A DNA stretch of 64,000 nucleotides from contig NC_087377.1 of the NCBI RefSeq assembly GCF_963675165.1, positions 17,622,018 through 17,686,017 of the forward strand. Reading direction: 5' to 3'. The notes below the pieces were generated by a model. The model was not told the origin of the DNA. It did no database searches and was given only the letters and a program-made list of their open reading frames with translations. This DNA comes from Halichondria panicea. Its lineage: Eukaryota; Porifera; Demospongiae; Suberitida; Halichondriidae. The position numbers and the translations under genes are program-made. Of this stretch, positions 22,857 through 35,539 are shown in pieces; positions within the stretch are counted from its first letter, which is position 1, and each line of letters opens with the position of its first letter.

Positions 22857-23711
22857 ATGCTTTCAAGAATAACACACTCAGAGACTCCTGTAGGTATCTA
22901 TGAGTGAGACTATATGACTGAGCCCCTTCTTGGGCTTTAGATCAGGAAATAAGCAGAGATTCAATGAGATTCTGCTAAAAAACAGTAATAAACTTTCAGT
23001 AAGGCCAGTGTTCGTCAATGTCTTGTTTCTGGTTTGGAAATCACCTTACCACTAGTGAGGGAGGGAGGTTATCATTATTCATTATTGTGACATCACTTCC
23101 TGTAAAACCCCATTTCCTGTTAATTAAAATAACCACACTGGATATACAATAAAACCACAAATATGAAAAAGGAAAATCTTACCTAATCTATGCTGCAATC
23201 TATGCTATTTATCATGTGACACACCCACAAGTAGGTGTGGCTAATGAAAATAATGGAGTGATGTCATAATAATGAGTTTTTTGATGAGGCAGTGAAATTT
23301 GAGGAGGGAGGTAACCAGAAACAAGACATTGATTAACATTGGCCTAATAAAAGTGCAAGCTAAGCTTACTAATAGGTTATTGGTAATGAATTCATATCTG
23401 GTGGTTTTGCTGTTTGGCAATTTTCGCTATAGATATTATATCAACAAAAATTAACTGTCAGCTTTACCGTAATTTTGATGAATATCAATCATTGGCTGTA
23501 TACTGTTTAACAGTGTCTTGTTTGATAATGCTACCAGTCCACAGTTATTATAGAACTACACTTCAGCTGAGCCAAGCCACTTTAGACCAGTATATATAAG
23601 TTTAGACCTCTACATCACAGTATTCAACTGTATAGAGTGTTTGTAGCCAGGAGGATCTATTATAGCTAACTAGTTAGGTTTAATACAGTGTGTGTATATA
23701 TGTATTGTATA
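22857..23711. other. Intergenic region, no gene seen
   Basis: Non-coding. A pair of related segments, GTAACCAGAAACAAGACATTG at about 23310 and its complement region near 23015-23045, suggests another inverted-repeat element (about 22980-23345). Confidence 0.4.
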
Positions 23712-23787
23712 ATGGAACTGCTAGCACTGGAGCTGTTTCTTGTCATCTGTTTATCAAGAGTGGAAGTGTCTACTCAAATTGTTCCAG
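23712..23787 (+). pseudogene. Possible orphan signal-peptide exon
   Basis: An ATG opens MELLALELFLVICLSRVEVS and continues to TQIVPG just before a GT. The hydrophobic core looks like a secretion signal. No matching downstream exon is seen; the sequence turns directly into a foldback element. It may be a relic first exon of a lost cluster gene, or chance. Confidence 0.3.
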
Positions 23788-24217
23788 GTCAGAGAAGGTG
23801 GACATCACCACTAATTTATGACCTTTTAATGACATTCCAGGCCAAATTGCTTTTTGTTTTTGCTGACTCAGCAGTAGAACATGACTGGATCTAGGCGGAT
23901 ATCTAGCTAGTATGGGTATTATGTGCTGATAGGGTTAGGTCCAGTAACCATCATAGACACCGAACACAACTAGCTGTCAACAGATTCAGCGACAGAAACC
24001 GTGCAGAAATATTGTCTCATGAATCAGTCGCCTTCTATAACATAGACTCGTGATTAGGCCGCCCAACTTTTAGAGGGCAGCTAAAATAGAGACTAGCAGA
24101 GAAGTACAGTAGACGCTACTGCTGAGTCAGCAAAAACAAAAAGCAATTTGGCCTGGAATGTCATTAAAAGGTCATAATTAGTGAAAGTTCAAGTGATGTC
24201 CGACCTCCTCTGATCCC
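23785..24217. mobile_element. Foldback element
   Basis: About 23788-23874 pairs with about 24120-24215. The strongest arm is GACATTCCAGGCCAAATTGC against its exact complement near 24147-24166, continuing through CAAAAACAAAAAGC and the CTGCTGAGTCAG end. The loop of about 240 bp is non-coding. Confidence 0.65.
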
Positions 24218-24329
24218 CACCTATGGGGCGTCAATATGTTGACCATTCCCGGATTACATTTCCCCCACGTGGGGGGGGGGTGGGGCATATCATTGATAGG
24301 TGCATAACATAGAGTGATAATGAATCATT

Positions 24330-25535
24330 AATGCTATTCATTTAACTACCAGTAGGAAAGGCAATGAATGAATAACATAGTTACTGATTGCTTTTCCTAC
24401 TAGTTGCCGGTTACAATGAATAGTAGTATCTGTGATGAAGGTCATACAGAATGCCTTTTGTGTACAGTCAGGAGTGCTTGAATACAGTATTGCTGCGTAC
24501 TCCGATAATTATAGCCCGGCAATAGTGGTATCTATATGTATAACAGTAGCTCAGTACGGTCGGTGTTGCAATTCATCATGCATCCACAATTAGGGCAAAA
24601 CCTTGTGAAGCCAGCAAAATTTGTATACTCTCACCACAATGGTAAATGGTCGACACCTAACAAATTTCTCTCTGCGAACATCTTTTTGAAACCAGCGTGC
24701 TTCGTGCTCTATGGGATTTAGAAGCCCAAAGGAACTGATTTAGTATCCCGAGCGTAGCGAGGGTACTAAAGTGGCTGAGGGCTTCTAAATCACATGGACA
24801 CTGACAAAACAGTGCATGTCTAACTCATTTAGATACTAGTGCGCATGCGCAAACCGCTTGACTACAATACAATTACTTGACAACGCAATACTAGGTATAC
24901 TAAGTCCCATAGTATACCTGCTCTGAGGCACTTTTCCCATGTACTTCCCATGTAGATCTTATTTACTAGTGTCTAATTGTATAAACCATAATTATATGTA
25001 ACTGAAATAGTTACAACTGATAGTAAGAAATCGTAATTATCAAATCATACTTTTCTAAAAATAAGTAAGTACGAATACATAATTACGTAACAATTTCAGT
25101 GTTAGGTCTATTATAATGATAAGATATTCATTTGTTTATCGTATACTGAGTTCTTCTCTTAATCAGATTCATCTTCTTGATCTTCCCATGCATGCCTTTA
25201 TTAAACTGTTAATATCTCTGGATCAAGTGCAAAGACAAGAGCAAGTTAAGTGGGACATCTCTTTAACTTTAGAAGAGGTAGAGTATACCTATATCCTGAC
25301 AGTGACATCCACGAAACAGTCAACCTTGAAAGTTTGGACACCTGAACCAGAAAAGTTATATGAGCAAAATATTTTTTCTCAAGTTTGAAGACTGATATTT
25401 GCCCAAACTGTTCCTTGATCTGTTGTAGACCAAGTCTAATTGATTTGTATCTGACAAACTGTGGAGTCCATGGAAATAGTTAGGCTAGCTCTAAACATCG
25501 TTTTGCCTCACTGAACCAGTTGCTAAAAATTAATA
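24330..25535. repeat. Receptor upstream block, copy 2
   Basis: Nearly the same as 41090-41960 over its first 750 bp and related to 36170-36900 and 9470-9555/10290-10665/12610-12850. Contains the conserved hairpin (AGTAGGAAAGGCAATGAAT ... ATTGCTTTTCCTACT) and ends at the start codon of copy B. It presumably includes the promoter. Confidence 0.65.
24711..24829. mobile_element. Nested-hairpin MITE, left end truncated
   Basis: Contains GGATTTAGAAGCCC paired with GGGCTTCTAAATC around an inner hairpin TTAGTATCCC-GAGCGTAGCGA-GGGTACTAA. The full-length relative is at 41519-41647. Here the left outer arm has been lost. Confidence 0.7.
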
Positions 25536-28500
25536 ATGAGCTACAGAATTGTTAGATCTACTTTGGCATTGGCAATAGTCATCATCACATTTGCTCCATC
25601 TTATGATGCTCAAATTACAGGTAGGACTGAATTCTTGTAGTCTAACTATTATTATACATGTAATCTTTGCATTGTCCATTAATCCTAGATGAGACCTCAT
25701 CAAGTGCTGGCAAGAAATTCGTTGTTGGTTTCCCAAGAAATGCAGATATAATTCCAAATATTGATCCTGAATTGTTTTTGTTTATCACAAACCCAGAGTC
25801 AAGTGCTGTTAATTTCACCATCACTCCAATTAATATCAGTGGGAACGCTTATAACTCTTCAACTACAGTAAGCATTCCATCCAGTTTTGAGGTATTATCT
25901 GTTAATGAAAGGAACAAGGGGATTCTTGTTGAAGCCGAAGGAACCATCAATTTGTATGGGATGTCTTTTCATTCAGGTTCTGCTGATGCTTATTTGGCGT
26001 TACCATGTCCTACAATGGCAGTTGATGAATACGAATATTATGGAATCTCTTATAACACCATTAATAGCAACACTCCTAGTGTGATTTTGTTGGTGGCTTG
26101 TGAAAATGAAACTGTTGTCAAATTCCATTCCTCAACAATAACACTAAATAGTATGGAAACATATCAGATTGAAAGTGATAATGATCTCACAGGAACAAGA
26201 ATAACAAGCTCCAAACCTTTGTCTGTGTTTAGTGGATCTGATTGTGCTAATGTCCCTCAAGGTATAGGCAATTGTGACCACCTGGTTGAACAAGTGCCTC
26301 CGACTGTGACATGGGGCTCAAAATTCCTCGTAGCATCTCTCGAAGGTAGATCTTCTGGTGAACGTATTCGTGTTCTTAGTGCCCGAGCAGCAAGTGTAGC
26401 TGTGAACTGCAACACTGTTGTATCAGTCAGTGAATTCCAGTTGCAAAGTGGAGGGAGTTTCAGAGAATTTGAAATCCCGATCAACAGTTTCTGTAGCATT
26501 GAATCCACTTCTCCAGTACTAGTTGTTCAGTATGCACATGGTGGTGACAGTGATGGCGGCTTGGGAGACCCATTCATGATGATAATCCCTCCAATGGAGC
26601 AGTTTACAAGTAACTATTTTATCGAAGCGTTTCCTCTTTTCGTATCCAACTATGTCACAGTGTATGTTTCTTCTGAGTTTTTTCAAACTGCACAGATATT
26701 GTTAGACAATTCCATTGTTACTGGTTGGAGAAATGTTGTCTGTTCAAGTGGAGAGATTTGTGGCCACATAAGTAGAACGAGTGTGTCTACTGGAGCTCAT
26801 TCTATCCGTCATCAAAACAGCTCAGCTGTTCTAGGTGTTTCAGTGTATGGATTCAGCTTTGGTATTTCTTATGGTTACCCTGGAGGCATGAGATTATCTC
26901 CCATACAATGCAACTGTGGTCAAAATTCTATTTGTTTGAATAACATGGGACAGTTCAACTGTAGGTGCTTGAATGGATTTGTGGCTTCATTGTCTGAAAC
27001 TGATAAAGTTCTCTGTAACAGTAAGTTGAGTTTTTAAATAGAAGGTCATCTGATTGTTTCTAGACTATTATGTGATTCTTTTATGTATGCATTCACATGC
27101 ATGTGTAAAAGTACTGTATTCCTGCAAGTAAGGGAAGTGGAATAGTGCCAAGATCCTCTCGCGGTTAAAATGACGATTCATATTCTTTTGTCAGAGATAT
27201 CTGAAGTCAGTACTATAGACAGTAACTTTGACTTGTTGATTTTTATATACTATATAGCTGAAATTAATGTGTTCCGGCAGACTGTACAGTTCGGGTCCAA
27301 TCTTTACACAGGCGAGGCTACCGAACTTTGAGATTGCGTCCTCGTACTTGTTTAGTTTAGTCTGCTCAACTAATGCAAATCTATAAACACTCGTGTTGGT
27401 CGAACTCCGCTCCACTAATACTCATTCATGCTCGTAGCAACTGTTATTATAGTTTTCTCTATAGGCATGGTTCAGTGTGAAGCTGAAAAGGATTCTGTAT
27501 GGGGACTTGTCTTCCCTGCCACTATGGCTGGCTTTTCCTATTCCCGACAATGCCCACAAAATGGAAATGGAATAACTTTAGGTATCATTATATCATTCCA
27601 TGTGACTGTGTGTTGATGTGCATGTGTATATAGGTACTGCGACTCGTTTCTGTACACTGGGTGGTGTCTGGGAAGCAGTGAATATTGATAACTGCACTAG
27701 CGAAGTAATCAGCTCACTTAATGACAGGGTGAGACTTTGCAGTTACTGTAGTACTTTACACTATAACGAATACATACACTGTCATCTATATACATACTGA
27801 TATTATGCATGTGTATATCGTCAAAGGCTTATAAAGAGAAGAGGGCATGCAACTCACTATCTACCCATTGTAATCATCCAACTTTATGTCAGAGGCATAT
27901 ACTATTCAGTAGTGGCAAACGTTTTTTGCCCACGCGGAATGTCTAAAAAGAGTAACAGTATGTCGTTAGTGAGTCTAAGAATAGCCTGCCCTCTTCTCTC
28001 TATATAAGCCCTAATTGATACTCGTCTTTCATCAGCTATTATTATAGTTTTCTATTCCCCATTCAGGCAAATGAACTATTTTCTAGAAATGCATCTCAGA
28101 ACAATACATCTCAGAACGAAGTTGAAGACCTTCTTACTTCTCTTGAGGAGGCTACTAGTGTAAATGCAACAGGAGACTCCACCATATTCCCTCAAGACCT
28201 CAGCACTACTAATACGATCGTCAAGTCAAGTGTGAATTACCTAGTTCAAAGTGTTGAGATTGCTAGTCCCATGTCTTCTCTCAATTTTAGTGAAGTAAGA
28301 CTATAAGTTAAGTAAAACATCCCTTTTATTAGTGCCTTGCAGGAAGTTATGAACGTTCTCAACAATGTTCTGGACGAGAGGAATACAGAAGGATGGGAAA
28401 GATTACAAGAGGTACAAATACAGATATAGATAATTAACTAACAATCATGCAAATATGACAGGATTCTTCTGCTGAGAGCCAGCAATTGCTGTTGAATGCA

Positions 28501-31500
28501 GAGTTATATGGTCAGTATGTGTCATTGGCACTAAGGAGTGAAGCTGTGGATACAGGCAACATGACGGAGATCATACTTGAGAGACAAAACATCGGTATGC
28601 GTACTTCACCATTTACTAGATATTTGAAGCTAGTATAATTATTCACATTTACTGTCCATGCAGTGCTAGCTGCAATTGAAGTTGACACCACTAGTTTGGA
28701 TAACATTACCTTTCCTGAAGTTGTCGAAGTTAGTGAAGAAACAGGATCAGCCCAAACTGTGATACCAGCTGCTCTTCTTATGGAGAGAGGTGCTCTAGGT
28801 ATTTCATAAATTTTGGTGGTAACCAAAATCTGTTTATCCATTATGTCTGTCTCAATTTTCAGAGGGGAATGTTACAGCAGTCAACATTCTATTTTCCAAC
28901 TTGGAGGATTTTCTTCCAAAAACCAACCTTGAAATGTATATTATCAACAGTGCTAAGTCATGTTCTGCTCGGTCTCATTGTATGCTTATAATTATACACA
29001 GGAACACGACCAGACCAGTATCACAGGTTATTTCTAGTCAAGTCTTCTCTAACGTGAAATTAACTAACTCTCAGACACAGGCAACCTTCAGATTCACCAC
29101 CCAAAAGGTATTTGGACTTATAAGCAACACTAATTCATGCTTGTGTGTGCAGTTCCCTGAGGATGAAGTAGCCGAAAATGCAAGATGTGTATTTTGGAGT
29201 GTTTCTAGGTGAGCTGCATGTCCTTCTATAATGTTTATTGTTGTCAAAGATATATTTTGTCAGTGATGCGGCCAACAGCGCGTGGTCCAAGGAAGGTGTG
29301 ACTACAGTCAGTGTGGATGAAGACGAGCAAATGAGAGTATATGATATTGTCTGTGAGAGCAGTCATTTCACAGCCTTTGCTGTTCTAATGGATGTCACTG
29401 GAGCACTGAATGTAAGCCTTATGCAGCGAATACTAATTTACTTGAATCAGTTCTTTATAATTATGCTTGGTCTTTTAGAACGCAACTACAGAAATCAAGT
29501 TTGCTCTATCGGTGGTGACTTATGTTGGTTGTTCCATCTCCATCTTCTTTCTTCTGTTGTCTATCTTCTATTTCTTGACATTGAGGTAATTATTGAAGCT
29601 TTGCATATGTATAAAACCTTACTAGCTATTGATATTTAGAAAAGAGCTGCTGACCAAGGTTCATAACTTCATCCATCTCAACCTGTCTATTTCTTTGCTC
29701 CTTGGTTACGTGGTGTTCCTGTCAGGAGTAGAGACAGCTGTGGCCAACGAGGTGAGGTGTATATAACTTGAGTCGTGTATCAGTTCTATAAATTCTGCAG
29801 TATTGTATTATTATAGCTGGTACATGCAGTCTACCTTAAAACTTTAACGGACAACATGCATACCGAAATTCATATTAAATATGAATTTTATGAGCAAGCC
29901 TTATATTTGTATCATCCATTTGCGAACTTTGCAAGTGCTTATGGCATCCAAAAATAAGATTGCAGATACTTATATAGATATCACAATTCTTGCCTGATTG
30001 TAAGTTATATATACAGATAGCAAAGTGTTGTTTATTTGGCTCATTCACAAAGATTCTTCACTGTTCCAAACTTATGCAGTAGGATCCACAACTTGGCCTT
30101 TTACTCTCAACACGTTCTTGTAATCATTATGGTCTATCGTATATCCCTATATCTCTATTATACTGACTGGCTATAGTGCATGCATGAGTGCATATGTGTA
30201 TTGACATTCATGCATGAACTGGCACGCACATAATATTACAGTATAGACTCTCGTTAATCTGGTACCCTTGGAACGGTGAAGTTTTGCCACATTAGCGAGG
30301 TGGCCAGAATTTAAAAAAAGTGACCGCGGCTAATTATGTACATGTCTCGAACCCATTGGCTCATTTCGTGGTCTTGCCAAACCACACCCTAACATAATAA
30401 TTATATTCGTATTATATGCATAATTCTATTACAACATCTGGTTTGGGGCTGGAACTTACTAGTGTACAGAATAGCGAGGTGGTCGCATTTCAGGGCAAGT
30501 TTTGTGCAGTATTGTCCCGCTATAGCAATCCGTCCGTACCTAACGAAGCGACCGGTATATCGAGGTGACCATAATTCAGAGAGCCGGATTAGTGAGAGTC
30601 TATATACTGCATGTATATTGATATTTAATCACTTGCAGGTAGCGTGTGTGTTTGTGGCTGCTCTCCTTCATTACCTGTTCACTACTGTGTTCTTTTGGAT
30701 GCTGTGTGAGGGAATCATGCTCTATCTCATGTTGGTGCTTGTCTTCAACCAAATATCCAAGAAATGGTGGATATTCTTTATTATTGGATGGGGTAATTTT
30801 TGTACAATGCATACACTAAGTACATGAATGCATGCATAATTATAATATGTGCAATGAGCAACCACTTTCACTGCATGCATGGCTAAACTAATGTACTGCA
30901 CGTGCATGCTTGTCATACTGCACAGCTATAAGATTGTCCTTTCTTGCGCATGCACTATGAGCAAAGAAGACAACCTCTCTCTTATAAGAAATGCGTGATA
31001 CCCCTCGAAGTAGGGTGGAGGGTTCATCCATTTATGCATGCATGTATGTGCGGTGATAAAATAGAAGTGCATGCATGGCCGCATGCATGGCCACATACAT
31101 ATTTTTGTACATGCACTTGTAACTCTATAGCATTGAGTGCATTGGGTAATATGTTTTCTTGCAGTTGTTCCAGTGATACCAGTGGCTATATCTGCTGGAC
31201 TGATTCATGACCAGTATGGAACAGAAGAGTAGTAAGTAACTTTTATAATTCAGTGGAACCTCATCTCCATGCAGACAACTGCATGTGTGCATGTTAAAAC
31301 ATGCATGCATATACATGTATACATGCAGTTCTCCCTCAATAAATGTCTAATAGAAAGCGTGTAAACCTTAACAATTAACTGACAATTTATTTGTTTACTT
31401 TTATACATTCAGTTGTTGGATTGCCGTTGGTGCCGGTGATAAAGGAGCCATATGGGCATTTGTTGTACCAATGCTACTAGTTGTTCTGGTGAGATCTCTA

Positions 31501-33120
31501 TAACTTGCAAATGCATCGGAATAATTATAGTGTATATATCTCGTGAGTTTGTTAACTCTCATTCGTTAATTTAATGCCAGCAAAATGAGCTACACAGTGA
31601 AATCGCAAACATCAGATTATGTGCAATCACCGTACAGTATCTACTAAAATAATTTTATATATAGCAGCCAGTTTTTGAGAGTACATGCACTCTTATAATT
31701 ATAACAACTATACCTGTACAGGTGAATATATTCTTCCTCTTGGCTGCTTTGCGTAGTGTCTATAATCTGAGAAAATCAACCATGCAACGAAGTGAAAAAA
31801 AGGAATCTTTACAGTTATTCTCGTGAGTGTGTCAACTCTCATTCATGCTGTTCATCAGTAACATGTTGATCCCAATGCTTATATGTATGCATGCAGACAA
31901 CTTTTCAAGGCCACCATAATTCTCCTTCCATTGCTCGGGCTGACTTGGGTGTTTGGTCTACTCTCAGTCAACAACAGCACTATTGTGTTTGCATGGTTGT
32001 TCTCTATCTTTAACTCACTGCAAGGCCTGTTCGTGTTCATCTTCCATGTGCTCAGGAGTGAAAAGGTACTTGCGTGTGGCATTTTTTAGCATTTTTTTTA
32101 TGTTTCTTCTGATTTTAGGTCACAAACTTCCTAAAGCAGTGCAGAAACAAAATGGATAGTGTTGTATCAACTTCTGCCTCAGGAAAAAACAATCTGGTAT
32201 AATTATATAGATCTTCCTTAAAATTTAATTCTATAGACAGGTGGATCACCTATAAATTAATAATACTAACAGGCACCTGACCTATATATTATTATTCATG
32301 ATAGTATCGTATATAGAGGGTAATTTTCGTGGGGTAAAAAATTCGAAAACGGTGATTTTCGTGAGTATAAATTTCATTGCTTGCACTGCATTGCATGCGT
32401 TACGGTAAGCCACGCCTACGTTTTCGTGGGTAAAAATTTCGTGTAGATCAGTGTGCCCACAAAAACAACGAATTTTTTACCCCTCGAAAATTACCTGCTA
32501 TATACGGTAGTCTTTGGCTGCTATTATAAAATAGAGATGCATGCATGGCCACATATATATATATACATATGTTTGTATACACCTATTTAAGGCTCAGTCT
32601 CTAAAGTTATTATGTGTGCATGTGCCTACACATTATTATAGCAGTTGTCAAAATTCAGGGTATGCATTTAACATTGGAGTGTATATGCTCGTTTCCATTG
32701 TATAGACTATTTATAAATAATAATAGTCATGCATGCAGACTACTGTGAAATACATATAATTATGTGCAGAGCAAGAATACGACGAGTGATGGTGTTCAGC
32801 TCAAGCCAAGTCACTCTAGATTCAGCGAACACGATCATAGTACCATGCAAGATGAAGCCATTAAAGTCGATAAGACTGCACCTGAGTCTGGCTCAGAGAA
32901 GTCTGCACCTGAGTCTGGCTCAGAGAAGCCTGCACCTGAGTCTGGCTCAAAGAAGTCTGCACCTGAGTCTGGCTCAGAGAAGTCTGCACCTGAGTCTGGC
33001 TCAGAGAAGTCATACATTGCTGGATTGCTTGAAAATGATAAAAAGTGGCACGAAAAAACTACTACGATAACCTTTAATTGGAAAAAAGAATTTTCACGCC
33101 CACATGCAGGAAAGCCTTAA
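25536..33120 (+). CDS. Adhesion GPCR with IgGFc-binding + EGF + HRM + GAIN/GPS ectodomain, copy B (intact)
   Basis: Twenty exons: 25536-25620, 25689-27020, 27465-27581, 27634-27728, 28067-28294, 28343-28411, 28462-28594, 28664-28798, 28863-28935, 29002-29208, 29264-29411, 29479-29585, 29640-29751, 30639-30792, 31165-31231, 31413-31488, 31722-31822, 31897-32065, 32119-32196, 32770-33120. All phases agree and give 1278 residues. Order: signal peptide ([14 protein letters not shown]); IgGFc-binding-type domain (to about residue 430; landmarks [22 protein letters not shown]); EGF-like [15 protein letters not shown] ([15 protein letters not shown]); GAIN; GPS with CVFW and HF|T near 860/861; seven helices (TM6 [16 protein letters not shown]7 [15 protein letters not shown]); tail with five APESGSEKS repeats. 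The GPS keeps His and Thr but lacks the usual second cysteine pair. I infer a plasma-membrane receptor with a Stachel-type TAFAVLM agonist; ligand and G protein are unknown. Confidence 0.9.
30242..30603. mobile_element. TIR element in a GPCR B intron (remnant in A)
   Basis: TATAGACTCTCGTTAATCTGG at the left and CCGGATTAGTGAGAGTCTATA at the right are inverted ends. Copy A keeps only the right-hand part (about 19345-19428), so the insertion predates the A/B duplication and was partly deleted in A. Related ends occur near 21700-21772. Confidence 0.65.
32312..32508. mobile_element. MITE (GGGTAATTTTCG family)
   Basis: Inverted ends TATAGAGGGTAATTTTCGTG and CGAAAATTACCTGCTATATACGG in the last intron of copy B. 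A second member lies at 63128-63338. Confidence 0.7.
32879..33010 (+). repeat. 27-bp in-frame tandem repeat in the GPCR B cytoplasmic tail
   Basis: Five copies of a unit starting CACCTGAGTCTGGCTCAGAG, encoding APESGSEKS (one APESGSKKS, one ending EKP). Copy A has a single degenerate unit (ASEFGSEKS). The expansion is specific to copy B and keeps the frame. Confidence 0.95.
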
Positions 33121-33689
33121 AGCACAGCTATTAACATAATTGTTTTTTCCCTATTATAGTGCCGCTACATATATAGTGCAAAGTTTTATTTGAAATCCAT
33201 GCATGCATGCATAATTATACTGATTGTACATAATTATATAGTATAGATGTTATTAACACACATAGTTTTAATTATTGTTCACGATGGATCCAACCCCTCA
33301 TCATTGGACCCCCGGGCGTTCCCGGTATTCGTATCAAATTCCATGCATTGAGAAAGCTCCCCTAAGAACCAGCCATGCAAGACATTTCTCAGAGACTATA
33401 TAATTATGAACATATTTATACCAATATACTAAGTGTTACCCATGCAATAGTTTTATAGTCTGTTTTCTCGATTGAAATTTTTTCAAGTTAAAGTGCCTGC
33501 ATGTGATATATGCATGTATATGCATGCATCATCATAACAAGAGTCGATCAATAATACAATCTTATACATAGTATACGTTGATCCGATACTCCTATTTATG
33601 CACTCCTGCATGGTTGTATAATAATAATTATCGATATCATAGCCCATGCATGCAAGGCAGGAGAAACCGCATTTGATGTACGTTACGAA

Positions 33690-34858
33690 AAAGTCCAAAC
33701 CGAGAACTTAGAATTAGTCAGTGAATATATATATCCGCCACTCCAAATCCTGCATGCACATCTATCTCTATATAAGTCCTAAGTAATCCTAATTCCTAAA
33801 CGTGAAACTATAAATGGCCCCTAAGGGCTTTCGTACATAATAATGGCTAGAGGCCTCATGCATGCATGCATGTGCCATTATCTATACCATAATTATACAT
33901 TTATATAGCTAATGAATATAATGCATGTATATATATACTCATTCTATTTCCTGCAGACTACCCCCCCCCCCCCTACACCATGCACTATAGCCTCAACTCC
34001 AGGACACTGCACTCTTGTTATTATACCACCATGAAGAAATGAGAATTCATTAGGAAGAGTGCACAACTCCCACTTAAAACCAGCATAATTATATATATAT
34101 GCGTTCCTTCTAGCATATATATATAGGCTACGTCACAATCACATGCATATAAACTATGAAATCAAATGTGCAGACTTGCCCCCATGCACTGGTGATGAGT
34201 CATCTCCCCTCCCATGATTACGAGAAAGTTGTGTTGAGAAATTTTCCTTCATAAAAATACCTCATCATGTCCTGATTTAGGTGTCGTCCTGCAGTTCCAA
34301 TTAAGGTCGCTGAAAACATCAAGAATCCCCTGCATATTCCGACCATTATGTGGAAAAAGGGAGGGGTTTCACTATGGTATTGGATGTACATGTGGGTTAC
34401 CAATGGTGTCAAAACTGAGTCAGTGGGTGGGAGTTTGTCATAAATCTGCACGTGAATCGGGCGAGGTAGCAGAAATGAAATTTCAGCGACAATCATTTGG
34501 TAGGTAAGATTAATACGTAGAAAAGAAACATTGACACACATAATCAAAAATGTCTAGCAGGTGTTTGCTATCACCTATACTGTGACACTGCTAACAGCTA
34601 ACAGTCTTAGCAATTCTCTCTCCAGAGCAGCAGCCATCTTCGTTCCCTTCTTTGTTTCCCTTCTCCCCAGCACACGAGCAACTCTCTGAAGATTGATCAT
34701 CCGTTTCTTTCAGCTCCATCTTTTTCGTATATGCGAGGAGAGGGTGCTCCCTGAAGATTTACCAATCCCTAGTTTAGGCAAACCTCGATTTAATCCCTCC
34801 AATAGAATGCAAGCTTTGCAGAGCTCTTGGCTTGAGATGTGTAACCACAACGACTGCA
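33690..34858. repeat. Segmental relic of the region 3' of CTU1
   Basis: Corresponds to about 48220-49045: the CGCCACTCC stretch at 33735 matches 48275, the CGTCATGTCCTGATTT part at 34262 matches 48340, and the CTU1 3' coding part follows. It lies after the GPCR B last exon, just as 47878-48017 (a GPCR last-exon relic) lies before the real CTU1. 33121-33690 itself shows no gene. Confidence 0.75.
34602..34858 (-). pseudogene. CTU1 3'-end fragment
   Basis: Reverse-strand copy of the last ~85 codons of CTU1 (48780-49040), including the LGIGKV/SSHIR region equivalents, with small insertions and deletions. It stops abruptly in a cysteine region and joins receptor tail sequence at about 34858-34862. 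Not functional. Confidence 0.75.
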
Positions 34859-35360
34859 ACACAAGAACACAAGACATTCAAGTGAAGTCTAATGAAGCTT
34901 ATGGACAAGTGAGGAAATAAAGTGATAGAGATTTGTGTAATGATTATCTTATCCCAGACGGCAAAACGAAACATTCAGTTGCAGTCAAATCAGGAATATG
35001 GAGAAATAATTATAAACACGAGTACCTAGGTTGATAGAACTGACCTGTGTTTGTATTAAGGTGCTCAAATGTCAATTACAGTTGGTTTTCAAAGTTATTT
35101 TTGAATGTATCACTCTTTTATGATATTACACAGTAAAAACAGATTCGTTATAATAACATAAAACATCTCAAATAAAATGCATCATTTGAAATTTAATGTA
35201 GAAATGACAGAAATTTAGCAGCTGCTAAACAAGCAACTTGTTACTATCCTCAGGCACATTAGTCAATAGACAATTCTGCACAGATATATTCATAGTAAAC
35301 AAATATTAACGATGATATTGTAGCCCCCAGTTTCTGTATGATTTCATTTCTGAGAAGCAG
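34859..35360 (+). pseudogene. Receptor cytoplasmic-tail exon and 3' flank relic
   Basis: From AAGAACACAAGACATTCAAG the sequence copies the copy C tail exon ([15 protein letters not shown], then stop 34918-34920) and its 3' flank, closest to 583-960. No upstream exons are attached; the join is to the CTU1 fragment. Confidence 0.75.
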
Positions 35361-35539
35361 TTATCAAGGTGCATGCAATCACAGGTTCATACATGGAGAA
35401 GTTAATGTAATGCTGATCATGTGATCTACTGCCAATGATATTCTTTAAATACAGTCATGTGACTGTACTTTAAATGTCAGGCTTAATTGCACTGTTTTAA
35501 GTGTGCAAAAAGTTCCAATACGAATGCTTGAGTTAACGT

